Shown piece after piece: positions 9,101 to 16,533 of a stretch of DNA of 49,001 nucleotides. The translations under genes were made by a program, and so were the position numbers. Under the pieces are notes generated by a model. That model was not told the DNA's origin. It ran no database searches and saw only the letters and a program-made list of their open reading frames with translations. Within the stretch, counting starts at the first letter, position 1, and each line of letters opens with the position of its first letter. The stretch covers positions 1 to 49,001 of the forward strand of contig VGYC01000028.1 of NCBI GenBank assembly GCA_016873095.1, given 5' to 3'. The stretch comes from Planctomycetota bacterium (GTDB lineage: Bacteria > Planctomycetota > Planctomycetia > Gemmatales > Gemmataceae).

Positions 9101-9445
9101 ATGTTCGACGACGCCAGCGTGCGTGAGTGTTACCGTCGCTCCGAGAGCATCGTGCCGCAGCAGGCGCTGGCGCTCGCCAATAGCAAGCTGGCGCTGGCGA
9201 TGACGGCGAAGATCACCGATCGGCTTCAGCAGAAACTCGGCAAGGCGGACGACACGGCTTTCATTCGTGCCGCCTTCGAGACCATCCTGGCCACGCCGCC
9301 CAGTCGCGCGGAACTGGCCGAGTGCACGCAAGCGTTGCAGGAACTCGGCCGGTTGCTCAAGGGCCGGCCGGATTCTACTCGACGCGCGCGGGCCGACCTG
9401 GTGCACGCCCTCCTCAATCACAACGACTTCATCACCGTCAGATAG
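6200..9445 (+). CDS. PSD1 cytochrome c / DUF1549 / DUF1553 protein, 1081 aa, with inserted jelly-roll-like domain
   Basis: Characteristic planctomycete secreted protein. From ATG 6200 a cleavable signal peptide (ILVLLVLPAAVSA) is followed by a PSD1 cytochrome c domain with the haem site C39-F-A-C42-H43. Then comes DUF1549 (about 140-350; HWAFRPPAKP, HYGERWGRHWMDIWRYSDW, NCAKCHDHKYDP with a further CxxCH) and a C-terminal DUF1553 domain (about 790-1060; RRTALARWLTDRRNPLTARVAV, GRHFGKTLVPT). Between them is an insert of about 200 residues that looks like a concanavalin/LamG-type beta sandwich (DDFSRADKNWRLGDGNW onward), often carbohydrate-binding. It is flanked by an Ala/Gln-rich helical linker. 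These proteins are thought to act outside the cytoplasm, possibly with polysaccharides. Substrate is unknown. No DUF1501 partner is adjacent, which is unusual. Confidence 0.93.
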   Translation: MTVRVSMPILVLLVLPAAVSAGEPVDYLRDIKPLVEEKCFACHGGLQQKAGLRVDTAKLMLEGGDRGAVIVPGKSGQSKLIDHITGKKGFKLMPPATDGEPFSPAQVATIRNWIDQGAKGPADEKPEADPREHWAFRPPAKPLLPKLNNAAGSNPIDHFIVAEWEKRGLQPQSPADSRLLLRRLHLDLVGLPPTRDELDNFARAHAANPQAAFEAVVDRLLASPHYGERWGRHWMDIWRYSDWYGLGQEVRNSQKHIWHWRDWIVESLNADKGYDQMVRELIAADELYPNDLDRLRATGYLARHYFIFNRTTWLDETVEHTAKAFLGLTFNCAKCHDHKYDPVRQTDYYRFRAFFEPYQVRTEMAPGETDFSKDGVPRAYDANLQAPTYLFFRGDDRQPVKDRVLAPGLPKLLLWQPLEIAPVSLPAEAIAPGLRPHVLDTHLKLAEKKIVAARVALAQAQKDLAAARGLEKIPSAEATKDSVLLRDDFSRADKNWRLGDGNWDKSAGKLRQAFPGEMRSYIEAKSKPPDDFQARFKFHITGGEPYRSVGISFDVAGDNEVLVYASAVAGGPRIQVAYKQPGGAYAYPPAASKPWPVPVNKPLELAVKVRGDLVNVSADGRFVLAYRLPVARKSGALQLITYAATAEFRTFELATLPAEHRLVQAGASKDSGQGPRTVEQALAAVEAAQAEIEAAELMPPALRAVVAADRAKFQQPQASSFKELAVKAGALQRQQTMAQQRAKLARDRLALLLANQKPKGPDAKKTVADPKENYTSLRGALKSPESNLEGDAARHLQFPPTSTGRRTALARWLTDRRNPLTARVAVNHVWGRHFGKTLVPTLFDFGRKGAPPTHPALLDYLAVEFMDNGWSMKHLHRLIVTSRVYALASTTAGADAKTRDSDGENRYYWRMNPIRMDAQVLRDSLLSLGGELDPRMGGPSIAITDEQSRRRSLYFVHSNNDNQRFLSMFDDASVRECYRRSESIVPQQALALANSKLALAMTAKITDRLQQKLGKADDTAFIRAAFETILATPPSRAELAECTQALQELGRLLKGRPDSTRRARADLVHALLNHNDFITVR

Positions 9446-9458
9446 CGGCGGCACGTTC

Positions 9459-10148
9459 ATGTGGTCCATCGCCGTTGTCATTGTGGCCGCCGGCCTCATT
9501 CTTCTTGGCTGGTGGCGCTCCGGTCAAACCTTCCGAGACTTTCTGTTGCTGCGTGCCTCGCTGGCGTATGCCCGTATCTGGCATCGCTGGACCGGGCCGC
9601 GGCCGGCGCACTGGCCGGGGGACGGACCATGTCTGGTCATCGCCAATCACACCTGTTCGGCGGACCCGGCGTTTCTGCTGGCGGCATCAACCCGCGGCAT
9701 CAGCTTTCTCGTCGCCGCCGAACATTATGACGTGCATCCGGCCATCCGCCTGATTCTGGATCACCTGGACTGCGTGCGCGTCCGCCGCGACGGCCGTGAC
9801 TGGCTGGCCATTCGGCGGGCGCTACGTCGGCTCGAAAACGGTCTGGCGGTGTGCCTGTTTCCGGAGGGGAATCTTAGCGGCGTGCCCAGCGGACGCCTGC
9901 TCCGCGCCAAGCAGGGCATCGCCTACCTTGCCCTCAAGACGCGCGTGCCCGTCTATCCCGCCTACATTGCCGGCGGTCCGCGCACGGAGGAACTGCTCAA
10001 CTCCTGGGTTCTGCCCACGCGCAGGGCCGTCCGCGTCACATTTGGCGCCGCTATTGACCTGTCCGAGTACCGCGACCGCCGGATCACCCGAAGCCTCATC
10101 GCGGAAGTGACGGAGCATCTGATGCAGGCTGTCGAAGCCCTTGGCTAA
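9459..10148 (+). CDS. 1-acyl-sn-glycerol-3-phosphate acyltransferase family protein (PlsC-like)
   Basis: A 229-residue membrane-associated acyltransferase. It has an N-terminal hydrophobic helix (MWSIAVVIVAAGLILLGWW), the NHx4D catalytic motif as NHTCSADP, and the FPEGN block that binds the glycerol-phosphate acceptor. The start ATG 9459 is 13 bp after the PSD1 stop, so the two genes are probably co-transcribed. It is expected to transfer acyl groups from acyl-ACP or acyl-CoA to lysophosphatidate or a related lysolipid at the inner membrane. Exact substrate cannot be read from sequence. A second PlsC homologue lies at 13707-14384. Confidence 0.88.
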   Translation: MWSIAVVIVAAGLILLGWWRSGQTFRDFLLLRASLAYARIWHRWTGPRPAHWPGDGPCLVIANHTCSADPAFLLAASTRGISFLVAAEHYDVHPAIRLILDHLDCVRVRRDGRDWLAIRRALRRLENGLAVCLFPEGNLSGVPSGRLLRAKQGIAYLALKTRVPVYPAYIAGGPRTEELLNSWVLPTRRAVRVTFGAAIDLSEYRDRRITRSLIAEVTEHLMQAVEALG

Positions 10149-10255
10149 CGAACCACAGCACGCTGCGGCCCTGGACGTCGCCATCTGTCCGAAATATTCG
10201 TCCAGGATTCGTCCAGAAAGAGACATACACCCCCTCGGCAAATCCTCTCGATGGG

Positions 10256-10263
10256 CAACCCTT
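10256..10263. repeat. left 8-bp target-site duplication of MITE copy A
   Basis: CAACCCTT directly borders the left terminal inverted repeat of the 115-bp element and is repeated exactly at 10379-10386 on its right border. An exact 8-bp duplication on both sides is direct evidence of transposition. Confidence 0.85.
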
Positions 10264-10378
10264 GTAACTTCTCAATATCCCTGGGCAAACGTGGCGATGG
10301 ATTGCGTTGCGCCTGCGGGTTTTGCACACGCGCACAAACATTGAGGCCCCCCTTCACCCAGACTTATTGAGAAGTTAC
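10264..10378. mobile_element. MITE-like element, copy A (115 bp, 14-bp perfect TIRs)
   Basis: The element begins GTAACTTCTCAATA and ends with its exact reverse complement TATTGAGAAGTTAC. It encodes no protein. The 8-bp direct repeats on both sides and the 5'-GTAA termini are features of the IS66 family, so it is plausibly mobilised by an IS66-type transposase encoded elsewhere. A diverged inverted copy lies at 10426-10537. The family assignment is inference. The TIR and duplication are seen directly. Confidence 0.8.
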
Positions 10379-10386
10379 CAACCCTT
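10379..10386. repeat. right 8-bp target-site duplication of MITE copy A
   Basis: CAACCCTT immediately follows the right terminal inverted repeat and matches 10256-10263 exactly. Confidence 0.85.
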
Positions 10387-10425
10387 GACGTAACAATTTA
10401 TCTGGACGCTGGTTGCGTTATTCCA

Positions 10426-10537
10426 GCACCTTCTCAGTAAGTCTGGGTTGAAAGCGGCCAAGGGAGGCGCGTGGGTGTGTAAGACTCGCAGCGTAATGCA
10501 ATCCAAAATGCCGCACCCAGGGCACTTGAGAACCTAC
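10426..10537. mobile_element. MITE-like element, copy B (about 112 bp, diverged, opposite orientation)
   Basis: This segment aligns along its whole length to the reverse complement of copy A with scattered substitutions and a small gap. The best-conserved block, 10430-10448, differs from the reverse complement of 10356-10374 at one base in 19. Its ends (GCACCTTCTCAGTA and ACTTGAGAACCTAC) are decayed versions of the same TIRs. Flanks share only TTCCA, so the target duplication is degraded. It is an older insertion of the same family. Confidence 0.7.
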
Positions 10538-10579
10538 GTTCCAGCCTCCGGCCGTCGCCAGCAGTCATCACGGTCGATT

Positions 10580-11992
10580 TCAGTCTGCTCTCGCCGGCTT
10601 CATCAAGAAGAATGCATACACTGCCGCCCCCAGTGCAATGAACGCCATTCCCGCCGCTGCCTCGGTTGTTTGCTTGAGGAACATGTTGCCTAGCAGCAGG
10701 GCCGGCAGGATGAGGTAGACGATGGGCACGACCGGATAGCCCCAGCAGCGGTACGAGCGGTTCGCGTCCGGCAGTTTGCGGCGGAAGACGAAGATCGTCG
10801 TCACTGCCAGGGTCTCGAAGGTGATGGCCCCGAACATGGCGTAATCGGTCAGCACATCGAACGGCGACTTCATGGGATCCAGCACTTCAAGCTGAATTCC
10901 CAGTGCCACGGCGAGCACCAGCAGCACCGCCCAGCTTGCCATCACCAGGATGGCGCGTGCCGGCGTATGGTAGCGTGGATGCACCGCACCGAGGGCCCGC
11001 GGAGCCAGGCCATCCTCACCCATCGCATAGAGCAAGCGTGGCCCGACGAGAAGATTGCCGTTCAATGCGCCGAAGACGGAACACATGACGGCCGTCGATG
11101 CCAGCAGCACGCCGATGGGCCCGAGCAGCCGCGAGCAGAATTCCGTCGCCACCGTGGTCGATTCCGGCAGCACCGCCATTTCACGCTGCGGCACGACGGC
11201 GTGATAGGCGTAGTTCACTCCCAGGTAGCAGAAGATGATGATGCCGACGCCGCCGAGGAATGCGATGGGGATGTTGCGTTGCGGCCGGGCGACCTCCTCG
11301 GCCACGGGGGCGAGGTTCATCCAGCCGTGATACGCCCAGAGCACGCCGAGAAACGCCGTGCCCATGCCGCCCAGGCTGAACTCCGGCGCCGGTCGGAGCA
11401 CGAGGTTACGCGGTTCCACGGCAACGGCGCGGCTCACGATCACGATCGGCAATACCATGATCGCTGCCAGCGACAGTACCTTGACCATGGTGATGAACAG
11501 TTGCAGGCCGCCGCCCCAGCGGACGCCGCGCACGTTGACCAGCGCCAGCGCGAGGATGACGCCGGCGGTGACGGCGCGCTCTTCCCAGAACAGCAGCACC
11601 TCACTGCCGCCCTCCAACTGACGAAGGATGTCGTGCAGGGAAATGGTAAAGATCGTTGCAAGCGCAGCCAGCGACGCGGCGCGGATGATCCAGAACTCGA
11701 CCCAGCCCCACAGGAAGCCGGCCATCCGGCCATAGCCTTCGCGCAGGAAGACGTAGTTGCCGCCCGCTTTCGGAAACAGCACGGCAACTTCCGCCAGCGC
11801 CAGAGCGCCGAGCAACGTGAGCAAGCCGCCCGTCACCCACAACAATGCGATGTAGGAAAAGTCCGGCACATTGCCGGCGATCGAGCGCGGCTTGACGAAG
11901 ATGCCCGAGCCTATGACGGTGCCGACAACGACCGCCGTGGCCATCGGCCCGCCCAGACCACGCAACAGGCCGCCGGATTGCTGCTGGCTCAT
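10580..11992 (-). CDS. amino acid permease, APC superfamily
   Basis: A 470-residue polytopic membrane protein with about 12 hydrophobic segments. The first helix carries the APC signature GTVIGSGIFVKP (substrate backbone-binding loop of LeuT-fold transporters). A conserved FPKAGGNYVFLREGYG follows, close to the L-amino-acid transporter/YfnA-type permeases. It probably imports or exchanges amino acids using a proton or sodium gradient, and the specific substrate is not deducible. The ATG at 11992 is the first Met and is followed by a short polar N-terminus typical of the family. It is on the same strand as the DUF362 gene but 60 bp away. Confidence 0.9.
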   Translation of the reverse strand: MSQQQSGGLLRGLGGPMATAVVVGTVIGSGIFVKPRSIAGNVPDFSYIALLWVTGGLLTLLGALALAEVAVLFPKAGGNYVFLREGYGRMAGFLWGWVEFWIIRAASLAALATIFTISLHDILRQLEGGSEVLLFWEERAVTAGVILALALVNVRGVRWGGGLQLFITMVKVLSLAAIMVLPIVIVSRAVAVEPRNLVLRPAPEFSLGGMGTAFLGVLWAYHGWMNLAPVAEEVARPQRNIPIAFLGGVGIIIFCYLGVNYAYHAVVPQREMAVLPESTTVATEFCSRLLGPIGVLLASTAVMCSVFGALNGNLLVGPRLLYAMGEDGLAPRALGAVHPRYHTPARAILVMASWAVLLVLAVALGIQLEVLDPMKSPFDVLTDYAMFGAITFETLAVTTIFVFRRKLPDANRSYRCWGYPVVPIVYLILPALLLGNMFLKQTTEAAAGMAFIALGAAVYAFFLMKPARAD

Positions 11993-12053
11993 ATGCCATT
12001 AGGCTCTTGTTTACATTTGTTGTTCGAAGGCAACCGGCGTTGAGACGTCTTCT

Positions 12054-13478
12054 TCATGCCATGCGCAAGTAGCGATGCTCGATCAACCGCGCGTCGAAAG
12101 TACCCAGACCCAGCAGGCCGGCGAGGATGATGTGCTCCGGCTGGCGGCGCTCGAAGGGTTCGGCGCCGCGACTGTCGGGGATGGCGCGGAACTCCTGGGC
12201 GGCGAGCAGTCCCGCCTCCGGCGTGCCCAGCGCGGCGAGAGCGGCCAGCCTCGGCGACAGCGTCACCGCCGGGCCGCTGATGGTTTGCCCCATCTGTGCC
12301 ACGGGCCGCCAGCCTTCCAGCGCACGCTTGGCGTCGATGATGTCCCAGCCGACATGGTCCATGGCCACCGGGTCGGTGGCGAAGAACAGCGATTGCCTTC
12401 GCCACGTTCCCCACGTGCGGTTCCAGCTTCCCGGGCCCCCCTCGTAGACGCCGATCAGGCCATCCATGATGTGCAGGGTCGCCTTCTCACGCAACGGCCG
12501 CTGGGCCACCGCCGTGGGAATGAATGTGTTGCACTGGTTCGGACCGCTAACGGCGCCATCCAGCCGGTAGATGCCGGCGATGTGGCTGCGCGCCACGTTG
12601 TTGTTCATGCCGTGCGACATGTTCTTCAGCGCGATCGTGATGCCTGACGAACGATGATCCTTCAAGCAGGGGATCGTGATGATCTTGTCCACCATGCGCG
12701 TGACGATCGTGGACAGGTGCGACCGAAACCGGCGATCGTCGCGCGCGCTGTGCTCCGGGGCGGCAAAGCCCATCGACACGAACACGTCCGGATCGTAACC
12801 GACAGCGTGAGGGTCACGATCCCGGCCACGGAGTTGCCCGTCAATCTCAAGCTGCGCCTCGTCGTAATCCGCCGAGGCAGCGTACCAGCGGACACCGTCC
12901 ATCTCGCGCTCGCGCATCAGAGTCTCGTAGCCGGTGTCGCGAAATTCGGCAGCATAGCGCTCGTAGACGATGATGTCGCGCGGCGGAATGCCGATTTCCT
13001 TGAGCTTGTTGACCGTTTCGAGCAGGACTTCCGGGCTCGAAATCGAAGGGATGGAACCGTTGCGCGTCCGGCCGACGGGATTGACCTTGATGCCGATGCG
13101 GTCGCCGCGCTGAAAGAAGCGCCGCCAGCCGTCGAGCGGGTTGTCGGCTCCCACCAGCTCGCGCATGCCGCGATCCATCATCTGCCGCACCACGTCGCGG
13201 TTGATCACGTGCGTCGGACTGACGGCGGCCGGATGGCGCACCTCGACGACCCGGCCAGGGAACGGTCCCGGCATGGCGTACTCTGCCCGTGGGTCCTCGG
13301 CGGTTCTGCCCGTGAAGGGCGAAGGCGCCCCGTCGCGCCCGCGCAGCGCCTGCCAGCCCAGCGCCCCCCACCAGCCGGCGGCGCCGCCGGCCAGCAAGCC
13401 CAGCCCACCGCCCACAAGCAAGCCGCGGCGCGTCACGCAGCAACCGGGTTTCGTGCCGGGAGTACTCGCATTGCTCAT
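12054..13478 (-). CDS. DUF362 domain-containing protein with Tat-type leader
   Basis: 474 residues. The N-terminus has a twin-arginine motif (TRRGLLVGGG) followed by a Gly/Ala/Leu-rich hydrophobic helix, so the protein is probably exported folded or membrane-anchored. The body matches DUF362: KVNPVGRTRNGS, LKEIGIPPRDIIVYERY, IPCLKDHRSSGITIALKNMSHG and the DPVAMDHVGWDIIDAKR block. I see no 4Fe-4S ferredoxin cysteine pattern, which some DUF362 proteins carry. The biochemical role of the domain is unknown. The start is ATG 13478. Confidence 0.85.
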   Translation of the reverse strand: MSNASTPGTKPGCCVTRRGLLVGGGLGLLAGGAAGWWGALGWQALRGRDGAPSPFTGRTAEDPRAEYAMPGPFPGRVVEVRHPAAVSPTHVINRDVVRQMMDRGMRELVGADNPLDGWRRFFQRGDRIGIKVNPVGRTRNGSIPSISSPEVLLETVNKLKEIGIPPRDIIVYERYAAEFRDTGYETLMREREMDGVRWYAASADYDEAQLEIDGQLRGRDRDPHAVGYDPDVFVSMGFAAPEHSARDDRRFRSHLSTIVTRMVDKIITIPCLKDHRSSGITIALKNMSHGMNNNVARSHIAGIYRLDGAVSGPNQCNTFIPTAVAQRPLREKATLHIMDGLIGVYEGGPGSWNRTWGTWRRQSLFFATDPVAMDHVGWDIIDAKRALEGWRPVAQMGQTISGPAVTLSPRLAALAALGTPEAGLLAAQEFRAIPDSRGAEPFERRQPEHIILAGLLGLGTFDARLIEHRYLRMA

Positions 13479-13581
13479 GATCGTTTTCCTTGGTTCGGCA
13501 ACAACGGGCCAAAGCTCATGTTACCTGTGCCGAATGTATCGGGCAAGTTTGCCGTTGCCCGAATGTCGTCCACCGACAGAA

Positions 13582-13624
13582 ATGTCCCCTCTCTCTCCAA
13601 GATAGAATTGTCCCCTTGGGACAT
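13582..13624. repeat. short palindromic TGTCCC/GGGACA motifs in intergenic gap
   Basis: TGTCCC-CTT-GGGACA at 13609-13623 is a perfect 6-bp palindrome with a 3-bp spacer. A further ATGTCCC at 13582-13588 also pairs with GGGACAT at 13618-13624. It lies in the 228-bp gap upstream of the DUF362 gene, so it could be an operator or a repeat relic. Nothing else is recognisable in the gap. Confidence 0.35.
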
Positions 13625-13706
13625 CTCAAGGTGGGGGGGCGATTGCGGATCGGAAGAAGGGTTAGCCCGACTGGAGTTCCGGCAACCGCCCACCACCAGC
13701 CGCGGC

Positions 13707-14384
13707 TCAGCCTAACCGCTGCCGCCCCTGCCGACGCCGCAGTTGCTCCGCCCGCGTGCACGATTTCTTGATGATGTTGAACAACTCGTCGAGGAATTGC
13801 TCGCGGGGCAGCGCAAGCAGCTGCCGCGAGTCGATGGGCGGGGCAACGGAAACGGCGATGGCGCCGGGGCGTGCTGGCCAGAAAAGCGGCGCCGGGACGG
13901 GATAGGGTCGCCAGCGCGGCCAGGCATCGTAGGCGCCGGCAATGCCCATCGGCACGATCGGGCAGGCCGTGCGCCGCAGCAGCAGATGCACGCCGGCGCG
14001 CATGGGCAGCAATTCGCCGGTCGGCGTGCGCTCGCCTTCGGGGAACACGACGACCCCCTTGCCCGCGCCGAGCAGGTCCAGCACGGTGCGGATGCCTTCC
14101 TTGCCGACACCGTCCTGGTCGATGGGTACGGCGCGGAAGGCTCGGATCAGGCCGGCGAACAGGCGATTGCGGAACAATGTCTTGCGCGCCAGGTAGCACA
14201 TGCGCCGGCCCGCGGCCAAGCCGACTATCACCGGGTCGAGAAAGCTCTGGTGGTTGGCCAGCACCAGCACCGGGCCGCTCGCCGGCATGTTGTGCTGACC
14301 TTCCATGCGCAGGCTGAAACCAAACGTCATGATGCCCGAATTGAGCAGGTAGGAAGCGTCGTAGATGGCGTCGGAAAAGGTCAT
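13707..14384 (-). CDS. 1-acyl-sn-glycerol-3-phosphate acyltransferase (PlsC-like)
   Basis: 225 residues with the full set of acyltransferase motifs: NHQSFLDP (catalytic NHx4D), a central RxxRAFRAVPIDQDG block, FPEGERTPTG and the distal VPMGIAGAYDAWP. It is closer to canonical bacterial PlsC than the homologue at 9459-10148. It has no strong N-terminal membrane helix and probably associates peripherally with the inner membrane. A longer overlapping reading in another frame is a shadow. The start at ATG 14384 gives the normal family N-terminus. Confidence 0.9.
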   Translation of the reverse strand: MTFSDAIYDASYLLNSGIMTFGFSLRMEGQHNMPASGPVLVLANHQSFLDPVIVGLAAGRRMCYLARKTLFRNRLFAGLIRAFRAVPIDQDGVGKEGIRTVLDLLGAGKGVVVFPEGERTPTGELLPMRAGVHLLLRRTACPIVPMGIAGAYDAWPRWRPYPVPAPLFWPARPGAIAVSVAPPIDSRQLLALPREQFLDELFNIIKKSCTRAEQLRRRQGRQRLG

Positions 14385-14704
14385 GTGCCGTCCGGCCAGT
14401 GGATTGTGCGACTGCAGATTGAAGATTTAACGAAACAAGGCCATGTCTTGTCAATCGGCAATCCGCAACCCAGATCGGAGCCGGATCGAGATCTCCCCGG
14501 CAAAAATGCGAACACGACTGGCCGGGCGTGAGCCTCGCGAAACTTGGCCGTCCACTCGTTTCGATTTCGTAAGCAATTGATGCGAGCTATGTTACGTCGA
14601 GGAGTTACCGGCCACATGGGGGTGGGGATTTGGCCGGCAAGTCCGGCATTGTCGTCGCCGGGGGAACGGCCAAGCGGCCTGGCGGTACTCACTGCGCCAG
14701 TTCG
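14385..14704. other. non-coding gap, no recognisable feature
   Basis: 320 bp between the PlsC start and the cytochrome/beta-propeller stop. Minus-strand reading frames here show no family resemblance and no good ribosome binding sites. I see no tRNA, strong terminator or repeat. The promoter of the PlsC gene should lie in its first part but no clear -35/-10 pair stands out. Confidence 0.5.
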
Positions 14705-16453
14705 CTACAAGCTGTTCAGAAAATGCAACAGATCCGCGAGTTCCTCGCCCGCAAGGGCACCACGTAGCTGATGTCGAAAGCGTGTGAAGACTTCTTCGAG
14801 GTCGCGGGCCCGTCCATCGTGAAAATAGGGGCCGGCCTGGCTGATGCCGCGGAGCGACGGCGGATTGAAGTGAGATTGGCCGTTCTCGTCCTTGAGACCG
14901 ACATCGAATGATTTCGCTGAAGTGTAAGTAGCTGGCGTATGACACGTTGCGCATTTCTCCCTGGCGAAAACCTTGCGGCCGCGTTTCAACGCCTCCGCGT
15001 CGATGGTACCGCGGGCTTTGGCCAGCGACGGTGGCGGCGGCAACGTTTGCAGAAACGCGGTGAGATCGCGGACCGCTTCCGCCGATGGCTTCGGGCCGCG
15101 CATGGTGGTCGTCAATGACGAACGAACTTGTGTCTCCAGATCCGGCATACCGCCGTTCCAGGCCCACGGTCCCGTATCCTTGACACCCAGGAGCGAGAGT
15201 ACGCGCTTCGGCGTGCCGAATGAGCCGTCGCTGAAATTGTCGTTGAGCCGGCCATTGCTGTGACCGTCGGGATGGCAACTCTGGCAGCTGAACCATGCAA
15301 GATGGGACAGGCGGGCATCGTGAAAGAGCGCCTCGCCGCGCTCCGCGGGCGTCAAGTGGGCGGGCATCGTTCCCAGCGCGATTTCACCCAGCACGCGCGA
15401 ACGTTTCAGGTCCAGCACCGACACGGAATCGGCGAAAGTGTTGGCGACGTAGGCGCGCTGGCGCTTGCGATCGACAGCCAGCGCGACGGGGCGCTGGCCA
15501 ACCGGCAGCCGCGCCCAGATGACTTTTTCCGGCCGGCCGATCATGACCTCGTTGGTCCCCGCCAGGGCGACCAGCAGTTGATCATCGTGGATCTCGGCGA
15601 CGTCGGCCGGGTCGCCGGCGCCGCGCTCGATGTCGCCGACCATGTAAAACTGGTCGTCGCGGGTGGCGTCGGCGAGCGGGTCGAGCAGGCTCGCCAGCGG
15701 CAGTTTGCGGACGTGGTTGATGAGCACGTTGCTGTTTTGAATCTCGCCGGCGACGGTGTGGCCGAAGCGGTTGAGCCGTTGATGCGACAGCCAGAGTGAC
15801 TTTCCGGATCGGTCACGGGCCAGGCCGCGGATGTTGTGCCCGCCCAGGTCGCGGACGGACTCCAGCTTCCGCGCAGCGACATTGACCACGGCCAGCTTGC
15901 CGCTAAAGGCATCGGCCACGATCACCTTGCCCGCCGCGGGGATGAACAGCTGCCCGCGCGGTGCGAACGGCAAATCCACCGTTGTGCCCGCACCCCTGGC
16001 AAGGTCGATGATCGCCAGCCGCCTCGACCAGAGGTCGGCCACCGTGGCGACACCGCCGTCCGGCGACACCTGCACGCTCATCGGATACAGGCCGATCTTG
16101 ACGCGCCGCAGTTCACGTAGCGAGTGGCGCTGATACTTGCTGACTACCAGTTGCCCTGGCGTCGTCGCGAGAACCAGGTCGCCCGAGGCGACCATGTCGG
16201 AGATTTTGCCACCGACTCGCAGTTCGCCAATCAGCGCGAGTTTGTGCGTGTCGATGATGCTGATACTGCCGCCATCGCGGTTGGCGGCAAGGAGTGTATC
16301 GCCGTCGTCGGTGAGTGATAAGCGGATCGGGCGGCGCAGACGTGCCTCGCGTGCCGGGATGGAAGGGGGGTCGACGAGCGCGGGCGACTCGGAACTGAGC
16401 CAGCCATGAGTGAGCAACGCTGCCGACAGATAGATGAGGCAATGCCGCAGCAT
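14705..16453 (-). CDS. YncE-like beta-propeller / di-haem cytochrome c protein
   Basis: 582 residues from ATG 16453, which is followed by a signal peptide (MLRHCLIYLSAALLTHGWL). A longer frame to 16633 lacks a signal and runs into the DUF1501 gene. Residues about 50-370 are seven-bladed beta-propeller repeats of the YncE/40-residue type (LSLTDDGDTLLAANRDGGSISIIDTHK; later AYVANTFADSVSVLDLKRSR). The C-terminal half has two haem c sites, CQSCH and CATCH, as in MauG/cytochrome c peroxidase-type domains (FSCQSCHPDGHSNG, FHDGRARDLEEVFTRF). It is presumably a periplasmic redox protein. The gene follows DUF1501 by 80 bp on the same strand, so they are likely one unit. Confidence 0.88.
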   Translation of the reverse strand: MLRHCLIYLSAALLTHGWLSSESPALVDPPSIPAREARLRRPIRLSLTDDGDTLLAANRDGGSISIIDTHKLALIGELRVGGKISDMVASGDLVLATTPGQLVVSKYQRHSLRELRRVKIGLYPMSVQVSPDGGVATVADLWSRRLAIIDLARGAGTTVDLPFAPRGQLFIPAAGKVIVADAFSGKLAVVNVAARKLESVRDLGGHNIRGLARDRSGKSLWLSHQRLNRFGHTVAGEIQNSNVLINHVRKLPLASLLDPLADATRDDQFYMVGDIERGAGDPADVAEIHDDQLLVALAGTNEVMIGRPEKVIWARLPVGQRPVALAVDRKRQRAYVANTFADSVSVLDLKRSRVLGEIALGTMPAHLTPAERGEALFHDARLSHLAWFSCQSCHPDGHSNGRLNDNFSDGSFGTPKRVLSLLGVKDTGPWAWNGGMPDLETQVRSSLTTTMRGPKPSAEAVRDLTAFLQTLPPPPSLAKARGTIDAEALKRGRKVFAREKCATCHTPATYTSAKSFDVGLKDENGQSHFNPPSLRGISQAGPYFHDGRARDLEEVFTRFRHQLRGALAGEELADLLHFLNSL

Positions 16454-16533
16454 GACTGTCCTTGCGTGGCTTCCGTTCGGTGTTGGCAGGACTGCATCGT
16501 CGCCAGTGATTCTTCGGATGCGAAGCGTAAAAT

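Noticed and set aside
10381-10410. TTGACG between the two MITE copies as a -35 box
   Set aside because: No -10-like hexamer at 16-19 bp spacing and no gene starts downstream on that strand.
10967-12043. 358-codon plus-strand frame opposite the permease gene
   Set aside because: Antisense shadow of the APC permease: rich in His, Asp, Gln and Arg with no domain, as expected from reading a membrane-protein gene backwards in high-GC DNA.
13516-14454. 312-codon minus-strand frame overlapping the second PlsC gene
   Set aside because: The PlsC motifs are in the neighbouring frame (13707-14384); this one has only Arg/Pro-rich composition.
14592-15296. 234-codon minus-strand frame extending past the cytochrome gene into the gap
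   Set aside because: Mostly a shifted reading of the cytochrome gene; the part in the gap gives no family resemblance strong enough to call a mobile-element relic.
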